Source of the DNA: Chitinophaga pinensis
Lineage (GTDB): Bacteria; Bacteroidota; Bacteroidia; NS11-12g; UBA955
Assembly: GCA_945888525.1 (NCBI GenBank)
Contig: CAMDAF010000011.1
Span: 1 to 64,000 of the forward strand
Length of the DNA: 64,000 nucleotides
Reading direction: 5' to 3'
How positions within the stretch are numbered: the first letter of the stretch is position 1; the number at the start of each line of letters is the position of its first letter. Of the stretch, positions 40,928 through 51,006 are shown piece by piece. Below the pieces are notes generated by a model. It saw nothing but the letters and a program-made list of their open reading frames with translations. It made no database searches and was not told the DNA's origin. A program made the translations under genes and the position numbers.

Positions 40928-43573
40928 ATGAACATTAAAGACTGCTTTAAATTCCGAGACATTAAAACTTACGGAAGCACAGAATGGCTCGCTAACAACG
41001 CCAAAAAATACCGCTCAGTCTTCGATGAGCAAGAAGCCGCATATATCTATTGTGAATTCTCTTTTTTCAATAAAAAATACGACGAGGAAAATTGGGACAT
41101 CCGTCTCCGCCTTAAATGTATCAACGAAAAAGATGAAGAAATTTGCGACCTAGTGTGCGATCGCTCTGTTGACAAACGCGACAATATTGTTTATGTACGC
41201 GAAGGATGGGGCGTAAAAACAGCCGCTACCTATTGGAAATCGGGCCCATACCGATGGGAAGCCTATGTGAACGATGAACTTACTGCAACAAAAAGTTTTT
41301 ACGTCGAACGCCAAGGCATCGTTAAAAACGGCATCAATCCTTTCTTTAAAATTGACAACCTCAAACTCTACGAAGGTCCCGATGCCAATATGCTTGAACT
41401 TGAACGCAAATACTACGTTGGATTCAATGCACTTAGCACCCGCTATATTTGGATAGAGCTCAATGCCCATAATTTAACCAGAAAAAGTGTCGATTGGGCT
41501 TGTGAACTTACGTTTAATTTTAAAACGTCTGCAGGTTATCTAAAAGGTTCTGCAACAAAACTATTTTTTGTAAAACCGGAAGAGGATATTTTTACCAGCA
41601 CCGTTGGTTGGGGTAGCGACATGCTCGGCACTTGGGGCCGTGGGCGTTATTACATCGAAGTGGTGTTCATGGATGAGCTTGTCGCCAGTGTGCCATTCGA
41701 GGTGGGCGACGATTATGTTGAAGCCATGGAAGAAGATTTTGTGCCTTTGGTTCAATCTGGTTTCTACTTCGATGAGGATTTCGAAATCCCTGATGACGAC
41801 GACTTAGACGACAATACACCTAAATCGGATACAAAACTGCCGCCTGTTCCCGATTCATACGAAAATGTAATGCACGACCTCGATGCGATGGTGGGTCTTA
41901 ACAACATTAAAGACAAAGTCAAAGAATACACCAATTACCTCAAATTTATTGCCCTGCGCAAAGAAAAAGGGGTTACCGATAACGAACACATCAATCTACA
42001 CGCCGTATTCAAAGGCAATCCGGGCACAGGTAAAACCACCGTTGCACGCATGTTGGGACGCATCTACAAAGAAATGGGTCTACTTAAAAAAGGCCACGTG
42101 CATGAGGTTGACCGCGGCGATTTAGTGGCTGAGTTTATTGGACAAACTGCGCCAAAAACCAAAGAAGCCATTAAAAAAGCCAAAGATGGCATCTTGTTTA
42201 TTGATGAAGCGTATTCGCTTGCCAGAAAAGACGACGACAGCAAAGACTTTGGAAAAGAAGCCATAGAAATCTTGTTAAAAGAGCTAAGTGATTCAAATGA
42301 TATCGCCATTATTGTGGCGGGTTATCCATCTGAGATGAATATCTTTATGGAATCAAATCCTGGATTAAAATCGCGCTTTAATATGACTTACGATTTCCCT
42401 GATTATTTGCCTCAAGAACTGATCAAAATTGCAACGTATGCCTGCGAAAAACGCGGGGTTAAATTAAGCGAAGAAGCCAGCACTGAATTGTATAAGCACC
42501 TAGTCGATTCTTACCGCGAACGCGATAAATTCTTCGGCAACGCCCGTATGGTGAATTCATTAATTGATGAATTTAAAATGAACCTGGGTCTGAGGGTTAT
42601 GAAAACCAAAGACCCTAACAAATTAACCATAGAAAGTTTGAGCAGCATACAAAAAGAAGACATAGAAAAATCTTATCTGAAACTTCAAGGTGAACTGGCT
42701 GACATTCCAATCGATGAAGAACTGTTAAAAGAATCGGTAAGCAAACTAAAACGTTTAACTGGTTTAGCTAAAGTTAAAGCAGATATAGAAGAACTCATCA
42801 AATTGGTGCGTTATTACAAAGAGTCTGGTAAAAACCCTAGAGAAATTTTCTCTTTACACTCTGTGTTTACAGGAAACCCTGGTACAGGTAAAACAACCGT
42901 GGCCCGTATTTTAGCTCAAATATACAAGGCCCTTGGCATTCTTGAACGCGGACATTTGGTTGAATGCGACCGCCAATCTTTGGTGGGCGGATATATCGGT
43001 CAAACAGCCATCAAAACAGCTGAAATAATTGACAAGGCGATGGGCGGTGTCTTGTTTATAGATGAGGCATATGCCTTAACCGAAGGTGGGGGCAGCGACT
43101 ATGGCAAAGAAGCCATCGAAGCTTTACTTAAAAGAATGGAAGACCACCGCGGTAAATTTATTGTTATTGCGGCCGGATATACCCAAAACATGGAGCGTTT
43201 CTTAGAAGCCAACCCTGGTTTGAAATCGCGCTTCGACCGTACTTTTCACTTCGAAGACTTCGCGCCAGAAGACCTATACAGCATCGCCATTCAGCAGCTA
43301 GCCGACCACAACATCACCCCAGATGACGCCGCAAAAGTAAGGTTACACGAATACATAGAATACATGCACAAAAAGCGTGATAAATTCTTTGGAAACGGCC
43401 GTGCGGTGCGCAAAGTAATAGAAGAAGCCGTGCGCAACCAGCACTTGCGCCTGAGCGAGTTGCCAAAAACAAAACGTACACCAAAAGCCATTGGAACTAT
43501 GATTTTAGAAGATGTGGCTGAGTTTAAAGCAGATAATATACCGACCCAAAAAACCGGTATCGGATTCAAATAA
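40928..43573 (+). CDS. Double AAA+ CbxX/CfqX-type ATPase
   Basis: 881 residues from the ATG at 40928 (a TTG at 40916 is possible). Residues 1-290 form a beta-rich domain ([15 protein letters not shown]) with acidic stretches. Two AAA+ modules follow, each with GNPGTGKTT (about 363 and 648), VLFIDEAY or ILFIDEAY (about 423 and 710) and a KSRF arginine-finger region, the CbxX/SpoVK type. Such proteins remodel or unfold partners; in Bacteroidota this two-module form with an N-terminal beta region is common but unstudied as far as I know. First host gene after the tRNA. Confidence 0.8.
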   Translation: MNIKDCFKFRDIKTYGSTEWLANNAKKYRSVFDEQEAAYIYCEFSFFNKKYDEENWDIRLRLKCINEKDEEICDLVCDRSVDKRDNIVYVREGWGVKTAATYWKSGPYRWEAYVNDELTATKSFYVERQGIVKNGINPFFKIDNLKLYEGPDANMLELERKYYVGFNALSTRYIWIELNAHNLTRKSVDWACELTFNFKTSAGYLKGSATKLFFVKPEEDIFTSTVGWGSDMLGTWGRGRYYIEVVFMDELVASVPFEVGDDYVEAMEEDFVPLVQSGFYFDEDFEIPDDDDLDDNTPKSDTKLPPVPDSYENVMHDLDAMVGLNNIKDKVKEYTNYLKFIALRKEKGVTDNEHINLHAVFKGNPGTGKTTVARMLGRIYKEMGLLKKGHVHEVDRGDLVAEFIGQTAPKTKEAIKKAKDGILFIDEAYSLARKDDDSKDFGKEAIEILLKELSDSNDIAIIVAGYPSEMNIFMESNPGLKSRFNMTYDFPDYLPQELIKIATYACEKRGVKLSEEASTELYKHLVDSYRERDKFFGNARMVNSLIDEFKMNLGLRVMKTKDPNKLTIESLSSIQKEDIEKSYLKLQGELADIPIDEELLKESVSKLKRLTGLAKVKADIEELIKLVRYYKESGKNPREIFSLHSVFTGNPGTGKTTVARILAQIYKALGILERGHLVECDRQSLVGGYIGQTAIKTAEIIDKAMGGVLFIDEAYALTEGGGSDYGKEAIEALLKRMEDHRGKFIVIAAGYTQNMERFLEANPGLKSRFDRTFHFEDFAPEDLYSIAIQQLADHNITPDDAAKVRLHEYIEYMHKKRDKFFGNGRAVRKVIEEAVRNQHLRLSELPKTKRTPKAIGTMILEDVAEFKADNIPTQKTGIGFK

Positions 43574-43576
43574 AAA

Positions 43577-44713
43577 ATGTTTACACTAAACCCCTCCTTT
43601 CCAGCACTTATTTGTTTAAGCCTGCTCTTGCTATTTATCATTATACAGTTGGTATACCCTTTTGCCTATTATTTAAAATTAATAAAACACCCTAAGCAAG
43701 TTATTATTGACCAAAATTGGCAATCTGTTAGCATTATTGTTTGTGCCCGTAGCGAGTTTCAAAACCTACAAACTTTAGTCCCTGCTTTGCTGGGGCTCGA
43801 CTATCCTGATTTTGAAATTGTCATTGTTGACGATGCTTCTTGGGATGGCAGCACACGCTACTTAGAAGATTTGCAAAAAACCGAACCACGCATAAAAGCT
43901 GTCTTTGTAACGGAAGACATGAAAAAGCAATATGTAGGAAAAAAGCTAGCTTTGTCATTGGGCTTAAAAGCGGCTAAAAACGAAATCATTTTGCTCAGTG
44001 ATGCCGACTGTATACCTAACAGCAATCAATGGATTAAATACATGGTAGAACCCTACCATACAAACCCCAATATTGAAATTGTTTTGGGCTATTCGCCATT
44101 TAACAAGACTACAAATTTCGTAAACCTAGTTGCACGCATGGAAAATGCATACACAGGAATATCGTATTTATCCTATGCTTTAAATAAGGATCCGTATATG
44201 GGCGTGGGTAGAAACTTGAGCTATAAACGCGCTTTGTTTTTCAAAAACAAAGGTTTTGCAAGCCATTTGCATATTGCACCTGGCGACGACGACTTGTTTA
44301 TAAACGAAGTGGCCAACGCCAGCAATACCGCTATTTGTTGCCATTCAGACGCTTTTGTAACAACCAAAGCTAAACTAAGTTTTGCGGAGTGGTTCCAACA
44401 AAAAAAGAGACACAATTTTGCAGGCAAATACTACAAAAAAAACCACCAAATGAAACTCGTTTTCTTTGCATTTAGCCACGCCATGCTTTGGTTTGCTTTT
44501 TTCGCCAATCTATTTTTCTTTGACAGCTTTGCTTGGGCCTTGTCATTATTGGGTCTGTATTGGCTCATCAAATGGCCATTTGTGTTTTACGCATTCAAAA
44601 AACTAAAACAAAAAGGATTGGCGCTTTGGATGCCAATATTTGATTTCTTATATGTGATTTACAATGCCTATTTTGGATTCATCACATTATTTGGCAGACA
44701 GAAGAAATGGTAA
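43577..44713 (+). CDS. Membrane glycosyltransferase, family 2
   Basis: 378 residues. One membrane helix (about 8-28) is followed by a GT-A domain: VSIIVCARSEFQNLQ, FEIVIVDDASWDGS (nucleotide-binding Asp) and LLSDADC (D-x-D-type). The substrate-binding region contains GVGRNLSYKR and PGDDDLFINEV. Two or three C-terminal membrane helices end the protein. Probably adds a sugar to a lipid or polysaccharide at the inner membrane. It overlaps rsmG by seven bases. Confidence 0.85.
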   Translation: MFTLNPSFPALICLSLLLLFIIIQLVYPFAYYLKLIKHPKQVIIDQNWQSVSIIVCARSEFQNLQTLVPALLGLDYPDFEIVIVDDASWDGSTRYLEDLQKTEPRIKAVFVTEDMKKQYVGKKLALSLGLKAAKNEIILLSDADCIPNSNQWIKYMVEPYHTNPNIEIVLGYSPFNKTTNFVNLVARMENAYTGISYLSYALNKDPYMGVGRNLSYKRALFFKNKGFASHLHIAPGDDDLFINEVANASNTAICCHSDAFVTTKAKLSFAEWFQQKKRHNFAGKYYKKNHQMKLVFFAFSHAMLWFAFFANLFFFDSFAWALSLLGLYWLIKWPFVFYAFKKLKQKGLALWMPIFDFLYVIYNAYFGFITLFGRQKKW

Positions 44714-45330
44714 GCGTTGAAGAAATATTCCGTCAATTCCCAAAGCTGAGTGCACATCAAAAAGTCCAGTTTGAGCAATTGTATCCTTTGTATAAAGAGT
44801 GGAATGAAAAAATCAATGTCATTTCGAGGAAAGACATTGATGAATTATACACCCGACATGTGCTGCATGCCTTAAGTGTTGCAAAGTTCGCCGATTTCAC
44901 TCAAGTTCATTCTGTTTTAGACATTGGCACCGGTGGCGGATTCCCAGGCATTCCATTGGCCATACTGTTTCCAGACATCGATTTCCATTTGGTGGATTCT
45001 ATTGGCAAAAAAATACAAGTGGTTCAAGCTGTTGCCGAGGCCTTAGATTTAAAAAACGTAAAGGCTGAGCATGCAAGAGCCGAACAAATAACAGGCAAGT
45101 ACGATGTGGTTACTTGCAGGGCAGTAACCCAATTGGTCGATTTCTATGGATGGATTAGCAAGAATTTAAAACCAGATTCAGAAGTTATTTGCTTGAAGGG
45201 TGGCGATTTGGTGGATGAAATTTACAATTTCAAACAGCGCTATCCAAAGAAAAAAGTATTTATTAGAAACATCTCCGAATTGTTTTCCGACGGATTCTTC
45301 GAAACCAAGAAAGTCTTAACCGTCGTTTGA
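44707..45330 (+). CDS. rsmG: 16S rRNA (guanine-527-N7) methyltransferase RsmG
   Basis: 207 residues, the usual RsmG length. The opening helix and WNEKINVISRKDIDELYTRH are family signatures. The AdoMet-binding site is LDIGTGGGFPGIPLAILFP, followed by VDSIGKKIQVV and the VTCRAVTQL motif. It methylates G527 of 16S rRNA in the 530 loop; loss gives low-level streptomycin resistance in other bacteria. It starts inside the glycosyltransferase gene's last codons. Confidence 0.95.
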   Translation: MVSVEEIFRQFPKLSAHQKVQFEQLYPLYKEWNEKINVISRKDIDELYTRHVLHALSVAKFADFTQVHSVLDIGTGGGFPGIPLAILFPDIDFHLVDSIGKKIQVVQAVAEALDLKNVKAEHARAEQITGKYDVVTCRAVTQLVDFYGWISKNLKPDSEVICLKGGDLVDEIYNFKQRYPKKKVFIRNISELFSDGFFETKKVLTVV

Positions 45331-45622
45331 TTTCTCTTACTCGGTAAAACAAAAAGCCATTGACTTTCGTCAATAGCTTTAAGTGCGTAATTGTGTTGTT
45401 AAATTAATAGCAACCGAGAAAAATCTCGCCACTGAAGGTCGTAATGCAAACACGGTGCATTCTGATGTGAATTTCATAAGGTTTGAGAAAAAATCCGCTG
45501 CCATCCTTATCCGACAGCAGCGGATTAATCTTGAAAATCAACAAACGCATTATGAATGTCTTCACTTTATATCTTTATAAACTGTCCTTAAACCATAGGC
45601 CAAAGACAGTTTAAGTTTTTGT
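45331..45622. other. Gene-free stretch with three hairpins
   Basis: No credible gene is seen. Hairpins occur at 45353-45380 (AAAGC-ATTGAC with GTCAAT-GCTTT, a plausible rsmG terminator), at 45492-45526 (AATCCGCTG with CAGCGGATT, 17-base loop) and at 45579-45612 (AAACTGTC with GACAGTTT, followed by T-rich sequence). The last two could belong to a small RNA; no known RNA family is recognised. Confidence 0.4.
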
Positions 45623-45847
45623 TTAATCTTGATCGGCCATATATGAATCTTTATTTCGAACACTAATCATCTCTGTCTTAACCTTCCCATTCCTAAAAAC
45701 ATCGCGCCCCAATGAAACCTGTTTGCTTTGTGCAAAAGCCAAAAAAGGCGCAAAACAAAAAGCCAATAAAATGATATACAATACCATTGATTTGACAAAA
45801 CCCTCTTTGGATTGTTGCCCTTCGTCTAGTTTGCTGATATTTAACAT
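45623..45847 (-). CDS. Small membrane protein, 74 residues
   Basis: A polar N-terminus (MLNISKLDEGQQSKEGFVKS) leads into one hydrophobic segment (about 21-40, MVLYIILLAFCFAPFLAFAQ) that ends like a signal peptide, then a charged tail. If the ATG at residue 21 is used, it would be a 54-residue secreted or lipoprotein-like peptide. No family is recognised. Confidence 0.4.
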   Translation of the reverse strand: MLNISKLDEGQQSKEGFVKSMVLYIILLAFCFAPFLAFAQSKQVSLGRDVFRNGKVKTEMISVRNKDSYMADQD

Positions 45848-46310
45848 ATTATTATAAGTTTTTTTACTTAGTGCGCAATAAATCTTATTTTTTTCATTGC
45901 CCTATAACCAAATATACAACCCGAATGATTTAGAAAATACTTTAAGAAATAATTTGTCAAAAAACCCACACATTTTTTTAAAAAAACTACACAATTCACT
46001 GATATTCAAATAAATAATTTTAACATATATTTTCAGATTATTATCATAATTGAGCCCAAATCACGAATTTTATTGAAATTTGATTTACAAAAACACCCAA
46101 AACCTGCTTGAAGCTTTTTTTACAGTTTTCATCAAATCATTCATCAAAATCAGCGAAATACCAAACGACGTATACAATTATCATTCAATACATTGAACAC
46201 AAAACAGTATATTTATTTCAACAATTTTAAATATTCATAAAATATATAATTTTTGAAGCATATAAAAAGCCGATGCAAATGCATCGGCTTTTTACTAATT
46301 AATTTTTATT
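45848..46310. other. AT-rich intergenic stretch
   Basis: I see no gene in these roughly 460 bases. It is strongly AT-rich, with runs of A and T. The only clear structure is the terminator at 46264-46293. Confidence 0.5.
46264..46293. terminator. Bidirectional terminator after nhaD
   Basis: AAAAAGCCGATGC pairs perfectly with GCATCGGCTTTTT around the loop AAAT. It lies 18 bases past the nhaD stop codon. Confidence 0.8.
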
Positions 46311-47600
46311 CTAATGAACGGCAAATACCGGGTATATGGCCATGTATACCAAAGCCCCCGCGATATAACCTAACAAGGCTAACCATGATATTTTTTTCAA
46401 GTACCATATAAAATCTATTTTCTCCATACCCATAACAGCTACACCGGCAGCTGAACCAATGATCAAACAACTTCCACCAGTACCTGCAGCGTAGGCGATA
46501 AACTCCCATATCTTAGAATCTAGAGGGAAATCAGCCAAAGGATACATTTTTATGGTAGCGGCCACAATAGGCACATTGTCAATAACAGCAGACAACAAAC
46601 CAATTGACAAGGCAATTAAATCTTGGTTGCCTATGGTTCTGTCCATCCATGCGGCTAATTCAGCCAACACACCTGTTCCTTGCAAACTGGCTATTCCTAA
46701 TAATATACCCAAGAAGAACAAAACACTTGGAACATCAATTTTTGATATTGCATGAATAGCTGAATATGGCTTTTTCTCTTCTTCTGACATGTCAATATGT
46801 ATTAATTCAGACACAACCCATAAAACAGAAAGTCCAAACAACATCCCTAAATATGGAGGCAAATGGGTTACAGTTTTAAATACCGGAACAAAAAGCAAAG
46901 CACCTATCCCCATTATCAATATGAGCAAACTTCCTTTTACTTTCTCTTCTTTTTCAGCTTTAGTATAATCGTAAGCATCACGCTTTACTTCGCCTTTCAA
47001 TCTAAAACCTACCACAATCAAAGGAACTATCATACAAACCAGCGAAGGCAAAAACAATGTTTTCATAATATTGACACTGCTAATTTGCCCTCCTATCCAC
47101 AACATGGTTGTAGTTACGTCACCAATAGGCGACCAAGCACCTCCTGCGTTGGCTGCTATTACCACCATACCAGCAAAAAACAGTCTTTGTTCTTTGTCGT
47201 GCACCAATTTTCTAAGCAAAGAAACCATTACGATAGCTGTGGTTAAATTATCTAATACAGCAGATAAGAAAAAGGTTATGATTGAAACAATCCACAACAA
47301 CTTGCGGGCGTTTTTAGTCGTAATGCGGTTGGTTATAATTTTAAAACCTTGATGGGCATCTATTAGTTCAACAATGGTCATTGCGCCTAACAAGAAAAAT
47401 AAGATTTGAGCAATTGAAGCCAATTCCAAATTCAATTCGCTGCTTATATGGTCAATGTTGTGGGGATCAACCAAGGCCCAAATGGCCCACATCAATGCAC
47501 CGATTAATAAAGCTGGTGCGGTTTTGTTAATTTTAAGTGGGTGTTCAAAGGCTATAGCTGCATAACCAAGAATGAATATAGCAATAAGTATAAGTTCCAT
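46311..47600 (-). CDS. nhaD: Sodium/proton antiporter, NhaD family
   Basis: 429 residues with about 11-13 membrane helices. Family features are the segment LDNLTTAIVMVSLLRKL (about 115-131), NAGGAWSPIGDVTTTMLWIG (about 150-169) and AVIDNVPIVAATIKM in the second half; the paired D-N-x-P/T motifs form the ion-binding sites of the Ion Transporter superfamily. It exports sodium or lithium in exchange for protons. Single gene, closed by the terminator at 46264. Confidence 0.9.
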   Translation of the reverse strand: MELILIAIFILGYAAIAFEHPLKINKTAPALLIGALMWAIWALVDPHNIDHISSELNLELASIAQILFFLLGAMTIVELIDAHQGFKIITNRITTKNARKLLWIVSIITFFLSAVLDNLTTAIVMVSLLRKLVHDKEQRLFFAGMVVIAANAGGAWSPIGDVTTTMLWIGGQISSVNIMKTLFLPSLVCMIVPLIVVGFRLKGEVKRDAYDYTKAEKEEKVKGSLLILIMGIGALLFVPVFKTVTHLPPYLGMLFGLSVLWVVSELIHIDMSEEEKKPYSAIHAISKIDVPSVLFFLGILLGIASLQGTGVLAELAAWMDRTIGNQDLIALSIGLLSAVIDNVPIVAATIKMYPLADFPLDSKIWEFIAYAAGTGGSCLIIGSAAGVAVMGMEKIDFIWYLKKISWLALLGYIAGALVYMAIYPVFAVH

Positions 47601-47669
47601 ATCGCTTGCAATATTACGGCGAATATTGCTTCAAAATAAATAAAAACTGTAAAATTAAACCCTTAAGAC

Positions 47670-48170
47670 TTATGCCCTTTTATACACCGGCACCGTGCTG
47701 CATGGTTCACCATACATAATAGATTTAACAATGGGTGTTAACTTTTCTGTTAAATACACATAAGCACTAACTGGTACTGGCTTTTTACTGCAACCTTTTA
47801 CCACCACCCTTTGGTCTTTATATGCCTCAAAGTTTATTGCATCAATTTCATTTTTAAACAAAGAAAATTCCAATACATTTAAATCTCCAAACACAAACGA
47901 CTTAGCTAGCCCAGACAATTTATTGGCCACAAGCATAAAAGCCCAAGTTGGAACGATGGCATCGGCGCTGCAAACAATGGCCACATGTTTTCCAGTATAT
48001 TTTGTCCAATCGTTGGTTTTGATAAAGTCGCGAAACTCCTTCTCTTTAAGCATCAAGCCCATAAACAACTGCTCCTTGATATCGTATACTTCTCTTGGCG
48101 ATTCGTCGTAATACGTTTCCAAATCGATGGTGGCAAGTCCGCTTTCGGATACTTTATTAATTATGGTGTC
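47670..48170 (-). CDS. DUF2480-family protein
   Basis: 166 residues from the ATG at 48170; an in-frame ATG at 48194 is less likely. The sequence IINKVSESGLATIDLETYY, LFMGLMLKEKEFRDFIK and VAIVCSADAIVPTWAFMLVA matches the DUF2480 family, which is almost confined to Bacteroidota and widely conserved there. The function is unknown. A TAnnTTTG box read on the minus strand lies at 48182-48189, which would give a very short leader. Confidence 0.8.
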   Translation of the reverse strand, partial: DTIINKVSESGLATIDLETYYDESPREVYDIKEQLFMGLMLKEKEFRDFIKTNDWTKYTGKHVAIVCSADAIVPTWAFMLVANKLSGLAKSFVFGDLNVLEFSLFKNEIDAINFEAYKDQRVVVKGCSKKPVPVSAYVYLTEKLTPIVKSIMYGEPCSTVPVYKRA

Positions 48171-48255
48171 CATTGGTCTTACAAAATTAATCAAACCTTT
48201 GATAAAGCGTTAATTAATTTTTCTGAGTGCACCATAAAGGCCTAGTAATTTTCGT

Positions 48256-48263
48256 TACTTTTG
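48256..48263 (+). promoter_or_regulatory. -7 box of the O-acetylation cluster
   Basis: TACTTTTG, a full TAnnTTTG match, 21 bases before the ATG at 48285. Confidence 0.55.
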
Positions 48264-48284
48264 CAGCTTACAGCAAGCAGGCAC

Positions 48285-49730
48285 ATGAAACCAGTAAAAG
48301 TTTTATTATTTATTATTTTAACCTTGTGCTCTCTCGGCTTGGCATCTAAGTTTTTAGCTAAGCTATCAATAAATGTTGCCGGCGAAAAAGTACAAGCCCT
48401 TTCTGATTTTACCCAAAAATATACCGAAAAGCCAGATTCTACTGCCTATTTCGCTGAACTTCAAAAACAAGAAGAATCAAAATCTTTGCAAGAACGCAAA
48501 GAAGCCATACTTAAAAAACCAAGCCGTTCCACCGCCGATACATTGGTTTTAATGCAAGTTGAGGCTCTTGAGAGTCCCGCGAAATTTTACTTTGCAAACG
48601 AAAACCGAGCGCCAATGGATAAGTTTTTCGACGAACTCAACAAAGTAAAAAGCGACAACACCAGTTTGCGTATCATCCATTACGGCGACTCCCAAATTGA
48701 AATGGACCGCATTAGTTCATATATCCGTGAGCAGCTTCAACGCAGCTATGGAGGCAGTGGCATGGGCCTTTTACCCGCTTTGGAAGTAACCCCTAAATAC
48801 ACCGTTGCGGTTCAGTCTGTTGGTTCTTGGAACCGTCGACTAACCTTTGGTGGCGGCGAAAACAGAGCCAAGCACAACCGCTACGGGCCAATGGCTTATT
48901 TCTGCAAAAAAGAAAGTGAAGTGGCCAGCGTAATTATAACTGCCCGCGAAAACACCAGCCATAAAAACAAACATTTTACCCGTTGTAAAGTGATCATTGG
49001 GGCCATTGACCGTCCTTTAGAAATCACTTCGGCAGTTAACGGAAAAACCGGTGAAGTAAAAACCTTGCAAGCTTCCACTTCTGAGCAAATGGTCGAATTT
49101 TCGGCTGATAGTGCGGAAGGCCAGATAGGTTTGAAATTTGTTGGGGCCAATGCCGATATACTTGGCATTTCTTTAGAAGGAAATTCAGGGATTAGTTTGG
49201 ACAACATCCCCATGCGTGGTTGTTCTGGAACCATTTTCAGACGCATCAATGCAGAAACTTTGCGCAAGACCTACCAAATGTTGGGTGTAAAAGCATTAAT
49301 CCTACAATTTGGAGGAAACGCACTTCCTGGCATGAGCAGCAAAACAAGTGCCGATGCCTATGGCAAAAAATTCTTTGATGAAATCAGATATTTAAAATCC
49401 ATTGATCCAGAACTAATTGTTTTTGTTATCGGCCCTGCCGATATGAGCGTAAAATTCAACGGAACTTTCCAAACCCATCAGCAGCTCACCAATGTGCGCG
49501 ATGCACTTAAAAAAGCAACCATAGACAATGGCGGCATTTTTTGGGACATGTACGAAGCCATGGGCGGCAGCGGCAGCATGGTGCAATGGGTAAAATCAAA
49601 ACCAGCCTTAGGTTCTCCCGATTATATACACTTCAGTCAAAAAGGTGCCGTTAAAATCTCTGAAATTTTCTACCAATCGCTAATGAAAGAATACGACATG
49701 TACCTTTTAAGAAAAAAAATACAAAACTGA
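48285..49730 (+). CDS. SGNH-hydrolase-fold periplasmic protein 1
   Basis: 481 residues from the ATG at 48285. An N-terminal membrane anchor (about 3-22) is followed by a helical region and an SGNH domain (about 120-480): IIHYGDSQIEMDR (block I with catalytic Ser), a central beta domain, ILQFGGNALPG and, near the end, SPDYIHFSQKGAVKI with the D-x-x-H pair. Together with the next SGNH protein and the MBOAT gene it should transfer or remove acetyl groups on a periplasmic or surface polysaccharide, as AlgJ/AlgX do with AlgI. Confidence 0.8.
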   Translation: MKPVKVLLFIILTLCSLGLASKFLAKLSINVAGEKVQALSDFTQKYTEKPDSTAYFAELQKQEESKSLQERKEAILKKPSRSTADTLVLMQVEALESPAKFYFANENRAPMDKFFDELNKVKSDNTSLRIIHYGDSQIEMDRISSYIREQLQRSYGGSGMGLLPALEVTPKYTVAVQSVGSWNRRLTFGGGENRAKHNRYGPMAYFCKKESEVASVIITARENTSHKNKHFTRCKVIIGAIDRPLEITSAVNGKTGEVKTLQASTSEQMVEFSADSAEGQIGLKFVGANADILGISLEGNSGISLDNIPMRGCSGTIFRRINAETLRKTYQMLGVKALILQFGGNALPGMSSKTSADAYGKKFFDEIRYLKSIDPELIVFVIGPADMSVKFNGTFQTHQQLTNVRDALKKATIDNGGIFWDMYEAMGGSGSMVQWVKSKPALGSPDYIHFSQKGAVKISEIFYQSLMKEYDMYLLRKKIQN

Positions 49731-49734
49731 GAAC

Positions 49735-51006
49735 TTGAGAAAACTTTTCACATACCTCATTTTATGTTTTGCAAGCATTAGCCAGCTGCAAGCCCAAGAC
49801 GGAGCTGTGAACATCAACCAATATCCTTTTGTCAATTACAGCCTTAACCAAGTTGAGTTTTTTAAAGACAGTATGGATTTTTACGGTTTTTACCGAAAGC
49901 TCGATGCGCTGATCACAACAGGTAAAGGGAAAATAAACATTGTGCATTTCGGTGGATCACATATCCAAGCCGATGTTTGGTCGGGCAGAATGCGCGAAAA
50001 CTTCAACCAATTTATTAACCAAAAACAAGCTGCAAGAGGTTGGGTATATCCATTTAAAATGGGCTTTACAAAAAACAACAACCCAAGCAACTACACCTTT
50101 AATTACACTGGCAAATGGGATGGCTGCAGGGCAGTAAACAGTTCTTGTGGTGGAGACATTGGCATGAATGCAATAAAAACAACCACCTACGACTCTGCCG
50201 CCGCATTTACCATTACCATGGGGCAAACAGGCAAGACCGAATATTTGTTTGACCGCATCAAGGTGTTTTACGACCAACACCATCAGAGTTTTGAAATAGG
50301 TCTTGACTCTCCATACAGTGCCAAACAAATTATTGTCAATAAAAAAGGGGGATACACTGAATTTATTTTTGAGCAACCCATGAAGCAAGTAGGTTTCAAA
50401 TGCTTCAAAACAGATTCCATTCAAAACATTTTTACCCTTTTTGGTTTGTTCTGCGATCTTGATGCGCCAGGAATAAACTACAATGCAATTGGAGCCAATG
50501 GCGCCTCTATTCCCACCTATTTAAAATGTTCTTTGATGGAACAACAATTGGCAGCCATTAAACCCGATTTAATTATATTTTCAGTTGGAATTAACGATGC
50601 CTTCGACCCTAATTTTTGCCAATCTTGTTACGAAAACAATTACCGCACCTGGTTGGCCATTGTTAAAAAAGTTGCGCCAAATGCAGCCATACTTTTCACC
50701 ACCAATACCGACAGTTACAAAAAAGGCCGCAAAGGCAAATATTTCCAAAACGCAACAGGACTTGAAGTTAAATCTGCTATGCGCAACCTCTCCTTCCAAT
50801 ACAATACTGGGGTTTGGGATTTGTTCTCTATTATGGGTGGTTTGGGCAGTATAGAATTTTGGATCAATAACCAAATGGCTGCGCGCGACCATGTGCATTT
50901 ATCCAACTCAGGTTACAGACTTTTAGGCGATTTAATGTTTAACGCCTTTATACGCAAATACGAAGATTATTTAAAAACCCCAATTGCCCACTTGAAACAT
51001 GAATGA
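49735..51006 (+). CDS. SGNH-hydrolase-fold periplasmic protein 2
   Basis: 423 residues from a TTG start that begins MRKLFTYLILCFASISQLQA, a signal peptide. The SGNH blocks are NIVHFGGSHIQADVWSGR (Ser replaced in the usual G-D-S position by G-G-S-H), IFSVGINDAF, and RDHVHLSNSGYRLLGD with the D-x-x-H pair. Paralogue of the preceding gene and five bases from it. The altered block I may mean a binding rather than a catalytic role. Its end overlaps the MBOAT start by eight bases. Confidence 0.8.
   Translation: MRKLFTYLILCFASISQLQAQDGAVNINQYPFVNYSLNQVEFFKDSMDFYGFYRKLDALITTGKGKINIVHFGGSHIQADVWSGRMRENFNQFINQKQAARGWVYPFKMGFTKNNNPSNYTFNYTGKWDGCRAVNSSCGGDIGMNAIKTTTYDSAAAFTITMGQTGKTEYLFDRIKVFYDQHHQSFEIGLDSPYSAKQIIVNKKGGYTEFIFEQPMKQVGFKCFKTDSIQNIFTLFGLFCDLDAPGINYNAIGANGASIPTYLKCSLMEQQLAAIKPDLIIFSVGINDAFDPNFCQSCYENNYRTWLAIVKKVAPNAAILFTTNTDSYKKGRKGKYFQNATGLEVKSAMRNLSFQYNTGVWDLFSIMGGLGSIEFWINNQMAARDHVHLSNSGYRLLGDLMFNAFIRKYEDYLKTPIAHLKHE

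Noticed and set aside
45383-45580. Plus-strand open frame of 65 codons after rsmG
   Set aside because: No start signal, odd composition, and it runs through hairpins; no support as a gene.
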